Source: a bacterium 210917-DFI.7.65 (GTDB lineage: Bacteria > Bacillota > Clostridia > Oscillospirales > Oscillospiraceae). From it: a stretch of DNA of 64,000 nucleotides. Positions within the stretch are counted from its first letter, which is position 1, and each line of letters begins with the position of its first letter. The DNA lies in assembly GCA_020555865.1 (NCBI GenBank), contig JAJCJJ010000002.1:1-64000 (forward strand). Reading direction: 5' to 3'. Shown in pieces: positions 34,792 to 43,592 of this stretch. The position numbers and the translations under genes are program-made. The notes below the pieces were generated by a model, which ran no database searches, was not told the origin of the DNA, and worked only from the letters and a program-made list of their open reading frames with translations.

Positions 34792-34819
34792 TTGTACGCC
34801 GTACCCACGCTGCTATACT
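34792..34819 (+). promoter_or_regulatory. Promoter of the TraX-like gene
   Basis: TTGTAC (34792-34797) and TATACT (34814-34819) are separated by 16 bases. Confidence 0.6.
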
Positions 34820-34852
34820 GTTTGTGGCATGGAGCGGAAGGAAGTGGAACCT

Positions 34853-35602
34853 ATGAGTATATTTCATCTCAAATGCATTGCGCTGGTGTGCATGGTTTTG
34901 GATCACATCGGTTTTTATTTCGAAGCCGCACCGCCCTGGCTGGGCTGTATCGGCCGCATTTCGTATCCGCTGTTTCTGTTCTGCATGGTCTGGGGCTATC
35001 ATTACACCAGGAATCGGAAGCTCCACCTTCTGCGCCTGTATCTTCTCAGCATCGGCATGACAATTTTCAGCTACACCCTGGACACGCTGTTTCCCACCCC
35101 AAACGGATATGGAAACCATAATATTTTTTTATCTCTGTTCCTTGTGTGTCTACTCATCAGCACCATCGAAGGGTTCCAGCGCAATCGTAAACACGGCTTT
35201 TTTCTGCTGGGTGTCATCGCCGCCGCACAGGTCTTTTATTTCCTGCTCCCCAACATCCTCCCTTTCACCCGACAGCTGAACGGCGATTTGCTGACAGGGA
35301 TCGTCCCGAATCTGGCGCTGAACGAATATGGACCGGCTTTTATTGCCCTGGGCGTCGCCCTGTATTTTCTGCGGGAAAAAACCGAGCTGCTGTCCGTGGT
35401 ATACATTCTGTTCAGCATCAGCCAGTTTAGCAGCGAAATGATCAACGGCGGCCCGGTTACCCAGTGGATGATGCTGTTCGCCCTCCCGCTGATGCTGCGT
35501 TACAACGGCAAAAAAGGCCCGGGCCTGAAATATTTTTTCTATTTCTTTTACCCGGCACACACCTTCTTTCTTTTCTACTTGGCTAATTTCGTATTTGTAT
35601 AA
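34853..35602 (+). CDS. TraX-like membrane protein
   Basis: This 249-residue polytopic protein has about eight hydrophobic helices. The N-terminal KCIALVCMVLDHIGFYF and GRISYPLFLFCMVWGYHYT are typical of the TraX family, named after the F-pilin acetylase of E. coli; most Gram-positive members have no known role and some may acylate surface polymers. The start is the ATG at 34853 after GGAAGGAAG. It is a single-gene unit ended by a shared terminator. Confidence 0.82.
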   Translation: MSIFHLKCIALVCMVLDHIGFYFEAAPPWLGCIGRISYPLFLFCMVWGYHYTRNRKLHLLRLYLLSIGMTIFSYTLDTLFPTPNGYGNHNIFLSLFLVCLLISTIEGFQRNRKHGFFLLGVIAAAQVFYFLLPNILPFTRQLNGDLLTGIVPNLALNEYGPAFIALGVALYFLREKTELLSVVYILFSISQFSSEMINGGPVTQWMMLFALPLMLRYNGKKGPGLKYFFYFFYPAHTFFLFYLANFVFV

Positions 35603-35636
35603 CGGCATACATATAAAAATGCTACAGCGTATAAAA

Positions 35637-35665
35637 AACGCGGCAGGTAATGATCCTGCCGCGTT
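35637..35665. terminator. Bidirectional terminator
   Basis: Eleven-base arms AACGCGGCAGG (35637-35647) and its complement (35655-35665) stand between convergent genes, with T-rich DNA on the minus strand side. Confidence 0.88.
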
Positions 35666-35672
35666 GATCGTT

Positions 35673-37169
35673 TTAATCGTCCTGTTCCCTTTCATATTGC
35701 AGCACCGCACCGGTAGATGCGTCGATTTCGTAACCATACTCTATGCCACCGGATTTGAATTCCACCTCATAATGGGGGATGCGGTCATCCAGTTCAGATT
35801 CCACAGACAGATCGTATACGTCTTTGGCCGAAATACCCGCATGCTGGAGTGCCGCAGTCTTTGCCGCCTCGATACCGATGTGGTTGGCCGCCGCACCAGC
35901 ATCGCCGGATGAAGCCGTATCCTCCTGATCCTGTTCCACACTGAGGATCGCACCCGTTGCGCCGTTGATCTCGTATTCATACTCCGTGCGGTTGCAGAAA
36001 AACTCCACTTTATATTCCAGCACGCCGTCGTCCCAATCCGTTTCCACACGCAGTCCCGAAACCTGGCTTTCGCTGACTCCGGCGTGCTTGAGGGCCGCCT
36101 CTTTGGCTGCGGCACTTCCGATGTCTTTTCCTTGCGTTGCCGTACCGCCTGCAGAGGTGCCATCGTTCCCCGTGGTCTGCTGCATCCCCTCTGTTTTGTA
36201 TTTCACAATTGCGCCGGTAGATGCATCCACATCACAATCATGCTCCACTCCCTGAACAGCAAACTCCACTTCGTAGACCATGACGCCGTCTTCATAGTCA
36301 AAGTCCACTTCCAGAGCGCTGACTTGATTCTCCGAAACGCCGGCGTGCCGGAATGCAGCTGTTTTGGCCGCTTCTGCGCCGATATAGGCGCTGTCGCTGG
36401 CCTTTCCGCTGGTCTGCACCGTTTCCGGCAGCACCATACTCGTATTGGACGCCAGCAAATTCAGCTCATTGACGCTCAGGCCCGCCAACGCAGCAAATGT
36501 CAAATGGTCGCTGCTCTGTACCAGCGTCTCAATCAGCTGAGCCTTGCCCAAGGAAATACCATATTCATCTGCCTGTTGACGCAGCGCTTCGTTTTCCTCC
36601 ACGCTTTGGGTCAGAATCGCAGCATTGAGGGATGCCGCATCCAAAATCGCTTCCACCTCTGTAGTCAGCTCCTGCTGCAGCGCCGCGCCGCGAACGCTGT
36701 CGCCATCCTCCACGGAAATCAGGATCGAATTGGCCAATTCGTCCACATACCCGTGCTGCAGCAACGAACCAATCAGGGCATTGACAGCCACATTGGCGTC
36801 AGCCCCTTCGAGCTTCAGCCCCTCCAGAATCTCCTCGCCGTCACGGTTGAGGGCAACAGCGGAAATGACACGGGATTTAGCGTTCAGCTTCAATTCCACA
36901 CTGGGGTTTACATCCACGGAAATAATGCTCCGCACCAGATGGGACTGCGTATACTGCATGCCTCCCCCGGCGATTATCAGCGCAAGGCACGCGGCAGCCA
37001 GCCACGGCGCCATGCGGCGCGTCCTGCGGTTTTTTACCGGGCGTTCCTGTTGTGTCATATCCTCCGTTCCTTTCTGCGCACCGCAGCGGGAGAGAACGTC
37101 GCCCACCGCATCCGGCGCAGCATGTTCAATGGCGCTGTGCAGATGGCGTATCATTTCCTGTTCTGTCAT
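35673..37169 (-). CDS. RsgI-like transmembrane anti-sigma factor with three PepSY-type repeats
   Basis: This 498-residue protein has a short cytosolic N-terminus (1-50), one membrane helix (about 53-72, MAPWLAAACLALIIAGGG) and a large outer part. Right after the helix, SIISVDVNPSVELKLN is the RsgI-type domain of anti-sigma factors. Three repeats of about 70 residues follow (each IGxEAAKTAALxHAGxS ... VEF ... YEIDASTGAIL), matching PepSY domains. It overlaps the sigma factor gene by four bases, so it is the likely inhibitor of that sigma factor. The external signal is unknown. Confidence 0.85.
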   Translation of the reverse strand: MTEQEMIRHLHSAIEHAAPDAVGDVLSRCGAQKGTEDMTQQERPVKNRRTRRMAPWLAAACLALIIAGGGMQYTQSHLVRSIISVDVNPSVELKLNAKSRVISAVALNRDGEEILEGLKLEGADANVAVNALIGSLLQHGYVDELANSILISVEDGDSVRGAALQQELTTEVEAILDAASLNAAILTQSVEENEALRQQADEYGISLGKAQLIETLVQSSDHLTFAALAGLSVNELNLLASNTSMVLPETVQTSGKASDSAYIGAEAAKTAAFRHAGVSENQVSALEVDFDYEDGVMVYEVEFAVQGVEHDCDVDASTGAIVKYKTEGMQQTTGNDGTSAGGTATQGKDIGSAAAKEAALKHAGVSESQVSGLRVETDWDDGVLEYKVEFFCNRTEYEYEINGATGAILSVEQDQEDTASSGDAGAAANHIGIEAAKTAALQHAGISAKDVYDLSVESELDDRIPHYEVEFKSGGIEYGYEIDASTGAVLQYEREQDD

Positions 37170-37744
37170 AGGGCATCCTCTCCTTTCCAGTGCGTTTTTA
37201 ATTTTTTCAGCGCGCGGTGATATTTGGACAAGACCGTGGGCAAAGGCATCTGCAGCAGCGCGGCGATTTCCCGGTGCTTCCAGCCGGTGACGGCATAAAG
37301 AAGAACGATCTGCCGCTCCTGTTCGGACAATGCCGCCACAGCGCTGTGCAACAGCATCCGCTCTTCGTGGCTCAGTCCCCTGCCCTCATCAGGCAGAGCC
37401 ATCCACTCTTCTTCGGTGAGGTCGCCGACACGCTGCTGCCTGCGCAGCCGCATCAGTGCCAGATTGCGGGCGATAGTCATTATCCAGGCCAACGCCTTTC
37501 CTTCGCTGCGGTAAGCCGGGGCCTTTTCCCAGATCTGGACAAACGTATCCTGGGTCACGTCCTCAGCCTCCGTCGGGTTTTTCAAATAGGAAAGCACCAA
37601 TGCATAGACTGCCGTCCGGGCACGGCCATACAGCTCTGCCAAGGCGTCCCGATCTCCCCCGGCCACGCCCTGCAGCAGCCTATCCAAGGCGTTCTCTTCC
37701 AGCCGCTGCCGGGATTCGGTTGTGATCACATCCAAAATCAGCAT
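37166..37744 (-). CDS. ECF-type RNA polymerase sigma factor
   Basis: This 192-residue sigma-70 factor of the extracytoplasmic type has region 2 (LYGRARTAVYALVLSYLKNPTEAED split by conserved residues, then TFVQIWEKA and AWIMTIARNLALMRLR) and region 4 (LSEQERQIVLLYAVTGWKHREIAALL). The start is the ATG at 37744 behind AGGAGCGG; a GTG 11 codons upstream is weaker. The gene pair with the downstream anti-sigma factor is overlapping, the usual arrangement for co-regulation. Confidence 0.92.
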   Translation of the reverse strand: MLILDVITTESRQRLEENALDRLLQGVAGGDRDALAELYGRARTAVYALVLSYLKNPTEAEDVTQDTFVQIWEKAPAYRSEGKALAWIMTIARNLALMRLRRQQRVGDLTEEEWMALPDEGRGLSHEERMLLHSAVAALSEQERQIVLLYAVTGWKHREIAALLQMPLPTVLSKYHRALKKLKTHWKGEDAL

Positions 37745-37834
37745 GTTTCCGCCGCTCCTGTCATAAAGGGAATGCACAAAAGGAACGATTTATTGCATTC
37801 TCTCTGCCAAAATTTTCGTCTGCACCTCACGGTT

Positions 37835-38335
37835 TCACCGCAGGCACGTTTCTGTACCCCATTCCTTGCTGTAACGCACATCGCACGCATAATGCCCTGT
37901 TTCCACCAAAGGCTCTGCGATTCTCCGGAAGCCGTATTTCTCATAAAACTTCTGTGCAGCAACCATATTTTCCAACGTTTCCAGATAACACCAACAATAG
38001 TGCTTCCTGGCATAAGCCAACGCTGTTTTCATCAGGGCATGGGCCGCGCCGGTACCCCTGGCCTCAGGCAGGCAATACATTTTCTGCAGCTCACACACGC
38101 CGGCGACACTGTCTATCCGGCCGATCCCCACGCCGCCGATCACTTCGCCCCGGACATTCTCAGCCACCCAATACTGGCTTCCTTCTTCGTTATAAACCTC
38201 CGAAAAACGGCCCAAATCCGGGTCAGCCCAAGCGGTGCCCGCATGATCGGCCCCGAATTCAACCAGGCACGTTCGGATGATGTATTCGATGCGCCGGTTG
38301 TCTTCCGGTTTCAGTTCCCGAATCCGATAATCCAT
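37835..38335 (-). CDS. GNAT-family N-acetyltransferase
   Basis: This 166-residue protein has the GNAT fold: IRELKPEDNRRIEYIIR at the start, GGVGIGRI strand and the acetyl-CoA loop LPEARGTGAAHALM. YEKYGFRRI is near the end. The substrate cannot be read from sequence. The start is the ATG at 38335 behind GGGAAGAG. It lies 22 bases downstream of the aldolase gene on the same strand and may be in that operon. Confidence 0.88.
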   Translation of the reverse strand: MDYRIRELKPEDNRRIEYIIRTCLVEFGADHAGTAWADPDLGRFSEVYNEEGSQYWVAENVRGEVIGGVGIGRIDSVAGVCELQKMYCLPEARGTGAAHALMKTALAYARKHYCWCYLETLENMVAAQKFYEKYGFRRIAEPLVETGHYACDVRYSKEWGTETCLR

Positions 38336-38357
38336 ACGAACTCTTCCCGGATACCGT

Positions 38358-39017
38358 TCAACGAAGAAAATGGCCCAGCTGCACACCGTAGGCATGCAGC
38401 TCCGCTTCCTGCGCCTCCGACAGATACTGAGGTGTTCCCAGCATTCGCGTCTGGATCAGAATCTGTGCGCAGCGCTCCAGCGTTTCCATGCGGGTAAAAG
38501 CCTGCCACAGATCTTTTCCCCAGGTCACCGCCCCATGATTGGCCAGCAACACGGCATTGTTCTCTCTCACATAGGGCAAAATACTGTCCGCCACCGCCTG
38601 TGTGCCCGTCAGCGCATAAGGCGCCGTATACACCTTCCCCAGCTGCAGCGTTACCGGCGGCAGCAACGGCTCCGTCAATCCCACGCCTGCGCTGGCCAGC
38701 GCCGTAGCGGCAATGGAGTGAGCATGCACCGCCGCCTGTGCCAGGACATTATGCCGGTAGACACACAGATGGAGCTTCAGTTCGCTGGAAGGCTTGGCCG
38801 TTCCTTCCAGCACGTTCCCCTCCAAATCGGTCTTTACCAGATCATCCTCTGTGAGGAAGCCTTTTGCGCTGCCCGATCCGGTGGTCCACAGGTGCGCTCC
38901 GCCGCCCACACGGCAACTGATATTGCCGTCGGTGCCCGTGTTCAGCCCTTCCTCATACAGCAGGCGTCCCACACGGATAATTTCCTCACGCGCCTGCGCA
39001 TCGGTGGGATAGCTCAT
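38358..39017 (-). CDS. Class II aldolase (methylthioribulose-1-phosphate aldolase or dehydratase)
   Basis: This 219-residue zinc enzyme of the class II aldolase/adducin family has TDGNISCR, TGSG, the SSELKLH acid-base region, the metal His pair in VHAHSIAATA and a third in NHGAVTWG. It overlaps mtnA by four bases. Two families fit: MtnB dehydratase of the full methionine salvage pathway, and the aldolase of the DHAP shunt, which yields DHAP plus a thio-aldehyde. No other mtn genes are nearby, which favours the aldolase role. This is inference. Confidence 0.85.
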   Translation of the reverse strand: MSYPTDAQAREEIIRVGRLLYEEGLNTGTDGNISCRVGGGAHLWTTGSGSAKGFLTEDDLVKTDLEGNVLEGTAKPSSELKLHLCVYRHNVLAQAAVHAHSIAATALASAGVGLTEPLLPPVTLQLGKVYTAPYALTGTQAVADSILPYVRENNAVLLANHGAVTWGKDLWQAFTRMETLERCAQILIQTRMLGTPQYLSEAQEAELHAYGVQLGHFLR

Positions 39018-40090
39018 ATCTGTGCCGCCTCCTTTTTACAGAAAATATCCCTCAGCGATTCCGTATACGGCGCGCGGGCCACACCGTATTCCGTAACAAT
39101 GGCAGAAATCAGATCGTTGTCCGTCACATCAAAGGCCGGGTTCCATGTTTTGACCCCCTCCGGCGCCATCCGCTTTTCATACCACATCCGGCAGATCTCA
39201 TCGCCGCTGCGCTCTTCGATCACGATATCTGCCCCAGTTGGGGTATGCAGGTCAATGGTGGAAGAAGGCGCCACCACATAAAACGGCACGCCGAAACGCT
39301 TGGCCAGCACCGCCACGCCCAGCGTGCCAATTTTATTGGCCGCGTCACCGTTGGCCGCCACCCGATCGCAGCCCACGAATACCGCGTCAATCAGTCCTTT
39401 TTTCATCACGGAGGCCGCCATATTATCGCAGATCAGCGTGGTGTCGATGCCAGCAGAGGACAGCTCAAAGCTGGTCAGCCGTGCTCCCTGCAGCAGGGGG
39501 CGGGTTTCATCACAATAAACATGGAAGCCATAACCCCGTGCATGGCCCAGATACATGGGTGCCGTGGCAGTACCGTAACGCACAGTGGCCAACTGGCCGG
39601 CGTTGCAGTGGGTCAGGAGGCCATCGCCGGGTCTTACCAGAGACAAGCCATTCTCCCCCAGACGGCGGCACACATCAATATCCTCCTGCCACATGGCCAG
39701 ACATTCCCTGTGCAGCGCCGCCCGAATTTCCTCCGCTCCGCCCGCGGTCTGATGCGCTGTGCGCTCCATGCGGCGCAGCGCCCAGGAAAGGTTCACCGCG
39801 GTGGGGCGGGCAGAATTAAGGTACTCTGCCGCCGCGTGCAGCCGTTCCAGAAACGCGCCGCGTTCACCTGCTTTGATCTCCCGGGCCGCCAAATACAGCC
39901 CGATGGCCGCCGCCACACCGATGGCCGGCGCACCACGCACCCGCAGGGCCTGGATAGCCTCCCAGATCTCGTTCTGTCCGGTCAAATGCAGGAGCTTGAT
40001 CTCACCCGGCAGCAGCGTCTGATCGATAATTACCAGTGCTGCACCATCGTCACTGAGCGACACGGTATCATATTCTAAAATGGATTTCAT
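39014..40090 (-). CDS. mtnA: S-methyl-5-thioribose-1-phosphate isomerase
   Basis: This 358-residue enzyme isomerises methylthioribose-1-phosphate to methylthioribulose-1-phosphate. Family signatures are RVRGAPAIGVAAA, the catalytic Cys region LLTHCNAGQLATV, DNMAASVM and GCDRVAANGDAANKIGT. The start is the ATG at 40090, eight bases after AAAGGGG. It is the first gene of a two- or three-gene unit with the aldolase, together recycling the ribose part of methylthioadenosine or 5-deoxyadenosine. Confidence 0.93.
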   Translation of the reverse strand: MKSILEYDTVSLSDDGAALVIIDQTLLPGEIKLLHLTGQNEIWEAIQALRVRGAPAIGVAAAIGLYLAAREIKAGERGAFLERLHAAAEYLNSARPTAVNLSWALRRMERTAHQTAGGAEEIRAALHRECLAMWQEDIDVCRRLGENGLSLVRPGDGLLTHCNAGQLATVRYGTATAPMYLGHARGYGFHVYCDETRPLLQGARLTSFELSSAGIDTTLICDNMAASVMKKGLIDAVFVGCDRVAANGDAANKIGTLGVAVLAKRFGVPFYVVAPSSTIDLHTPTGADIVIEERSGDEICRMWYEKRMAPEGVKTWNPAFDVTDNDLISAIVTEYGVARAPYTESLRDIFCKKEAAQI

Positions 40091-40368
40091 CGCCATTCCC
40101 CTTTTTGTCCTTTTTACGATATAAGGATACGGCATTTCACTGCTTTTGTCAAAGGGGATACTCACTCTGCCCGCAGAACCGCCGCCGTACAGGTATACCC
40201 GTTTTTTCCTTCATACTCCTGCCGCATCGGCGTTAACAGCCCCCTGTTGTTCATAGTAACAAATATACGCCCGAACCAAGCCGGTTTTTCTCCCGCCCCG
40301 GTTTTCACCAATATAGCAAAGACCGCCAAGATGAGCCGGGAATTTTTCTTACGTTTTATTTAAGAGAA

Positions 40369-40398
40369 TAGACACTTCCCCGCCCAAAATGCTATACT
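40369..40398 (+). promoter_or_regulatory. Promoter of the two-component genes
   Basis: TAGACA (40369-40374) and TATACT (40393-40398) are separated by 18 bases. The rest of the 40091-40433 gap, including 40130-40360, shows no gene. Confidence 0.5.
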
Positions 40399-40433
40399 GC
40401 GGAAAAAGCCGTACAGAAAGGAGCGCATATATC

Positions 40434-41105
40434 ATGTACCGCATTTTTATCGTGGAGGACGACGAAGTGATCGCCCGTGTGCTGGGAGAGCATCTGCGTC
40501 AATGGGGCTATACCACACAGTGCGTGCAGGATTTTGAACATGTGCTCGCCGAGGTGGATACCTTTGCCCCGCAGCTGATCCTGCTGGATATTTCCCTGCC
40601 TTTTTTCAACGGGTTCCACTGGTGCGCCGAACTGCGCAGGCGCTCCTGCGTGCCCATTATTTTCCTTTCTTCCGTCTCAGATCAAATGAACGCCGTGATG
40701 GCCATGCAGCTGGGCGGAGACGATTTCATTGCCAAACCCTTCGACCTGACCGTACTCACGGCAAAAATTCAAGCCCTGCTGCGCCGGAGCTACGATTTTT
40801 CCGCACCTGCCAACCTGCTTCCCTGCGGCCAAGCCTTTCTGAACACCGATGAGGAAACCCTGCTGCAGGGGGATGTCAAAATTCCACTGAGCCGCAACGA
40901 GTACCGCATTCTGCGCCTGCTGCTGGAACAACACGGGCACATCGTCTCACGGGATGCAATCATGACGGCCCTGTGGGAATCAGACAGCTTCGTAGATGAA
41001 AATACGCTGAGCGTCAACGTCAACCGGCTGCGCAGGAAGCTGGAAAGCGCCGGCGTGCGCGACCTGATCCAAACCAGAAAGGGCGTGGGGTATCTTGTGG
41101 AATAA
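40434..41105 (+). CDS. Response regulator, OmpR family (BceR-like)
   Basis: This 223-residue regulator has a receiver domain with the acidic pocket FIVEDDEV, the phosphorylated Asp in LILLDISLP and Lys in FIAKPFD. The C-terminal winged helix (SRNEYRILRLLLEQHGHIVSR, VNRLRRKLE) binds DNA. The start is the ATG at 40434 behind GAAAGGAG. It overlaps the kinase gene by 11 bases. Together with the downstream ABC pair it resembles a peptide-antibiotic sensing module. Confidence 0.93.
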   Translation: MYRIFIVEDDEVIARVLGEHLRQWGYTTQCVQDFEHVLAEVDTFAPQLILLDISLPFFNGFHWCAELRRRSCVPIIFLSSVSDQMNAVMAMQLGGDDFIAKPFDLTVLTAKIQALLRRSYDFSAPANLLPCGQAFLNTDEETLLQGDVKIPLSRNEYRILRLLLEQHGHIVSRDAIMTALWESDSFVDENTLSVNVNRLRRKLESAGVRDLIQTRKGVGYLVE

Positions 41106-42093
41106 AACGCCGCTGCGCAGTTTCCTGCGCCGGCAGAAAAAAAGCATCGCCCTGCAGCTGGGCTGCCTGGCGCTTTTCGCTCTGGTTTTCTTCCTTTACC
41201 GCATGCCAATGGACGCTCTGCTTTATGCGCTGAGTCTGTGCGCCGTGCTGCTGGCACTCGCTCTGTGCATTTCTTTTGTCCGCTATCTGCGCAAGAGCCG
41301 TGCACTTGCCGCGCTTCGTTCCTGTGTGGAAACCTCGGCTTTCTCTCTTCCCGAACCGGATGACGCTCTGGAGGCAGACTATCAGGCCCTTCTCCAAAAA
41401 ATCTGCGCCCATCGCACGCTATTAGCCGCAGAAAATGAAAACCGCTACCATGATCTGACGGATTACTTTACCCTTTGGGTTCATCAGATTAAAACGCCCA
41501 TCGCCGCTATGCAGCTTCTGCTGCAGGCAGAACACGGCCAGCGCAGCCGGGAACTGTCGGCGGAGCTGTTCAAAATCGAGCAATACGTGGGAATGGTTTT
41601 GACCTATCTGCACCTGGGCAACGATGACACCGACTATTTGTTCCGCCGCTGTCCCCTGGACGAAATCGTTCGCGCCTGCGCACGCAAATATGCCAAACTG
41701 TTCATTCTCAAAAAGATCTCCCTCTCTTTTCAGCCCACGGGCATGACCGTGTTGACGGATGAAAAATGGCTCTCTTTCGTGATCGAGCAGCTTCTGTCCA
41801 ACGCGCTGAAATACACGCATCCCGGCGGCTGCATCCGGATTCTCAAAGACGGCAGCTGCCTGGTGATTGCCGACAACGGCATCGGCATCCGCAGTGAGGA
41901 TCTGCCGCGCGTATTTGAAAAAGGATTCACCGGCTGCAACGGCCGCAGCGATAAAAAATCCACCGGGATCGGGCTGTACCTGTGCAAAAAAATCACCGGC
42001 CGCCTGGGCCATGACCTGACCATTTCCTCGGTCCCCGGAACCGGCACCCGGGTTTACCTCCATCTCTCCAGCGGACCGGCCGTTGTGGAATAA
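41095..42093 (+). CDS. Intramembrane-sensing histidine kinase (BceS-like)
   Basis: This 332-residue kinase has two N-terminal membrane helices with almost no loop between them. The phospho-acceptor His is in YFTLWVHQIKTPIAAM. The ATP domain has NALKYTHPGG, DNGIGI, FEKGFTG and STGIGLYLCKK. Such kinases usually sense drugs through a partner ABC transporter, here probably the pair at 43593-46323. The start is a TTG at 41095 inside the regulator gene, so translation is coupled. Confidence 0.9.
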   Translation: MWNKTPLRSFLRRQKKSIALQLGCLALFALVFFLYRMPMDALLYALSLCAVLLALALCISFVRYLRKSRALAALRSCVETSAFSLPEPDDALEADYQALLQKICAHRTLLAAENENRYHDLTDYFTLWVHQIKTPIAAMQLLLQAEHGQRSRELSAELFKIEQYVGMVLTYLHLGNDDTDYLFRRCPLDEIVRACARKYAKLFILKKISLSFQPTGMTVLTDEKWLSFVIEQLLSNALKYTHPGGCIRILKDGSCLVIADNGIGIRSEDLPRVFEKGFTGCNGRSDKKSTGIGLYLCKKITGRLGHDLTISSVPGTGTRVYLHLSSGPAVVE

Positions 42094-42123
42094 AGGAGAA
42101 AAAGCTGGTGCAGATGCAAAAAA

Positions 42124-42155
42124 GCAAGCACGCGCTGGGATCAGCGCGTGCTTGC
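42124..42155. terminator. Bidirectional terminator
   Basis: Fourteen-base arms (42124-42137 and 42142-42155) stand between the convergent kinase and lipoprotein genes, with six T on the minus strand side. Confidence 0.88.
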
Positions 42156-42179
42156 TTGCATATCCAGCCGGACATCACA

Positions 42180-42692
42180 TCAATGCAGTTCTCCAACTGC
42201 GGGAAGGATATCCAGTGTGAGTATATCGCCCAGCAGCCGCAGCGTATAAAAAGTATTTTCCACCTGCCACCGCCAGGATTGTGTGCCCGATTCTTCAGAC
42301 ACAGGCATTTCCTCCATCGACACGCCGGTCGCATCGCTGATATAGCCTTGCCATGCCGCGAGCTGTTCCTCGCTCACCGCCTGCGTGCCATCCGAAATCC
42401 AAATTGACACACTGCTGACCAGATTGTCGGCATCACAGGCAGTATAGATCGTCACCGGTACATCATACAGTTCCGCCGTATAAATCCGGCCAATATAGGT
42501 GGATTGGTCTTCTGTCCAGTTCTCCTCTCCTCCGCCGAACAGATCCTTGACATCGGCATCCGCCTGTCCGATCAGATCCGCCGCAGCGCTGAGCGTTTCC
42601 TGTCCGGTTTTATTCTGTTCCTGCCCGGCACAGCCTGCCAGCAGACCCATACTCAACAATCCGGCGCAGAGTATAATCCAATACTTCTTCAT
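42180..42692 (-). CDS. Small lipoprotein of unknown function
   Basis: This 170-residue exported lipoprotein has signal MKKYWIILCAGLL and lipobox LLAGC. The rest is soluble and acidic, with two Trp-rich patches. No family is recognised. The start is the ATG at 42692 behind AAAGGAGGAA. It is transcribed against the kinase genes and away from the TetR gene. Confidence 0.8.
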   Translation of the reverse strand: MKKYWIILCAGLLSMGLLAGCAGQEQNKTGQETLSAAADLIGQADADVKDLFGGGEENWTEDQSTYIGRIYTAELYDVPVTIYTACDADNLVSSVSIWISDGTQAVSEEQLAAWQGYISDATGVSMEEMPVSEESGTQSWRWQVENTFYTLRLLGDILTLDILPAVGELH

Positions 42693-42851
42693 GGAAATTC
42701 CTCCTTTTACAAAACAGACCAATTGGCTTGTTTTTATGCTACCCCAAATAAAATGCCCCGTCAACCCCTTCCTTGAAGTTGTTCCGTATTGTTGCTATAC
42801 TGTAATCGAAATATGATAAAAGTGTAATCATTGTAACAGGAGAAATCGTTT

Positions 42852-43433
42852 ATGAAGCAGAGCGAAAAAAATCAGAAAAGCCGAGCGCTGATTCTTACCC
42901 ATGCTTTCACCGAATTTGCCAGCCACGGCTACGAAGGAAGCTCCCTCAACCAGATCTGTGCCCGCGGAAATCTTTCCAAAGGGCTTTTGTATCATTATTA
43001 CAAAAATAAGGACGCGCTCTATCTATCCTGCGTGCATGTGCTTTTTGATGATATGACGCGCTATCTCCGCAGCGAGATCAATCTTTCCACAGTCACGGTA
43101 GAACAATACTTTACTGTCCGCATGCGCTTTTTCAGGCAGCATCCCCTGCACCGCAAGCTGTTCAGCGATCTATTGCTGTATCCCCAAAACCGTCTGCAGC
43201 AGGAAATCGGAAAATGCCGCGCAGAATTCGACGCTTTTAACAATGCAGCGCTGCAGTCTGTTCTGCAAAAGGAACCTCTGCGCAGCCAGTTATCCATGGA
43301 AGAAGCTCTGCTGCAGTTTCGAAGCTTTGTCCACTTTCTCGGCATATACATCCGCGAAGACGCTGCGTTCGATGCCGAGCAAAAAGCCAATGATCTGCTC
43401 CAGACCATGCTGTACGGCCTCCTGGCGCGGTAA
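42852..43433 (+). CDS. TetR-family regulator
   Basis: This 193-residue protein has an N-terminal helix-turn-helix (ILTHAFTEFASHGYEGSSL, then GNLSKGLLYHYYKNKDAL) and a helical ligand domain of unknown specificity. It sits between the lipoprotein and the ABC genes, divergent from the first and upstream of the second, so either could be its target. AGGAGAA precedes the ATG. No clear palindromic operator was seen. Confidence 0.9.
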   Translation: MKQSEKNQKSRALILTHAFTEFASHGYEGSSLNQICARGNLSKGLLYHYYKNKDALYLSCVHVLFDDMTRYLRSEINLSTVTVEQYFTVRMRFFRQHPLHRKLFSDLLLYPQNRLQQEIGKCRAEFDAFNNAALQSVLQKEPLRSQLSMEEALLQFRSFVHFLGIYIREDAAFDAEQKANDLLQTMLYGLLAR

Positions 43434-43592
43434 ACATCTGCTGGAACACTTCCAGACCGCACCAGCCACCGGTTCCTATGGCCTGCTTCTTACAAAAATG
43501 TAAGCTATGCAGAGCAAACTGTAAGCCAAAACGATGGCACACAAACTGCAGTGCTGGTAAGATAAAGCCACAATAAATCGAGGAGGCACCGT

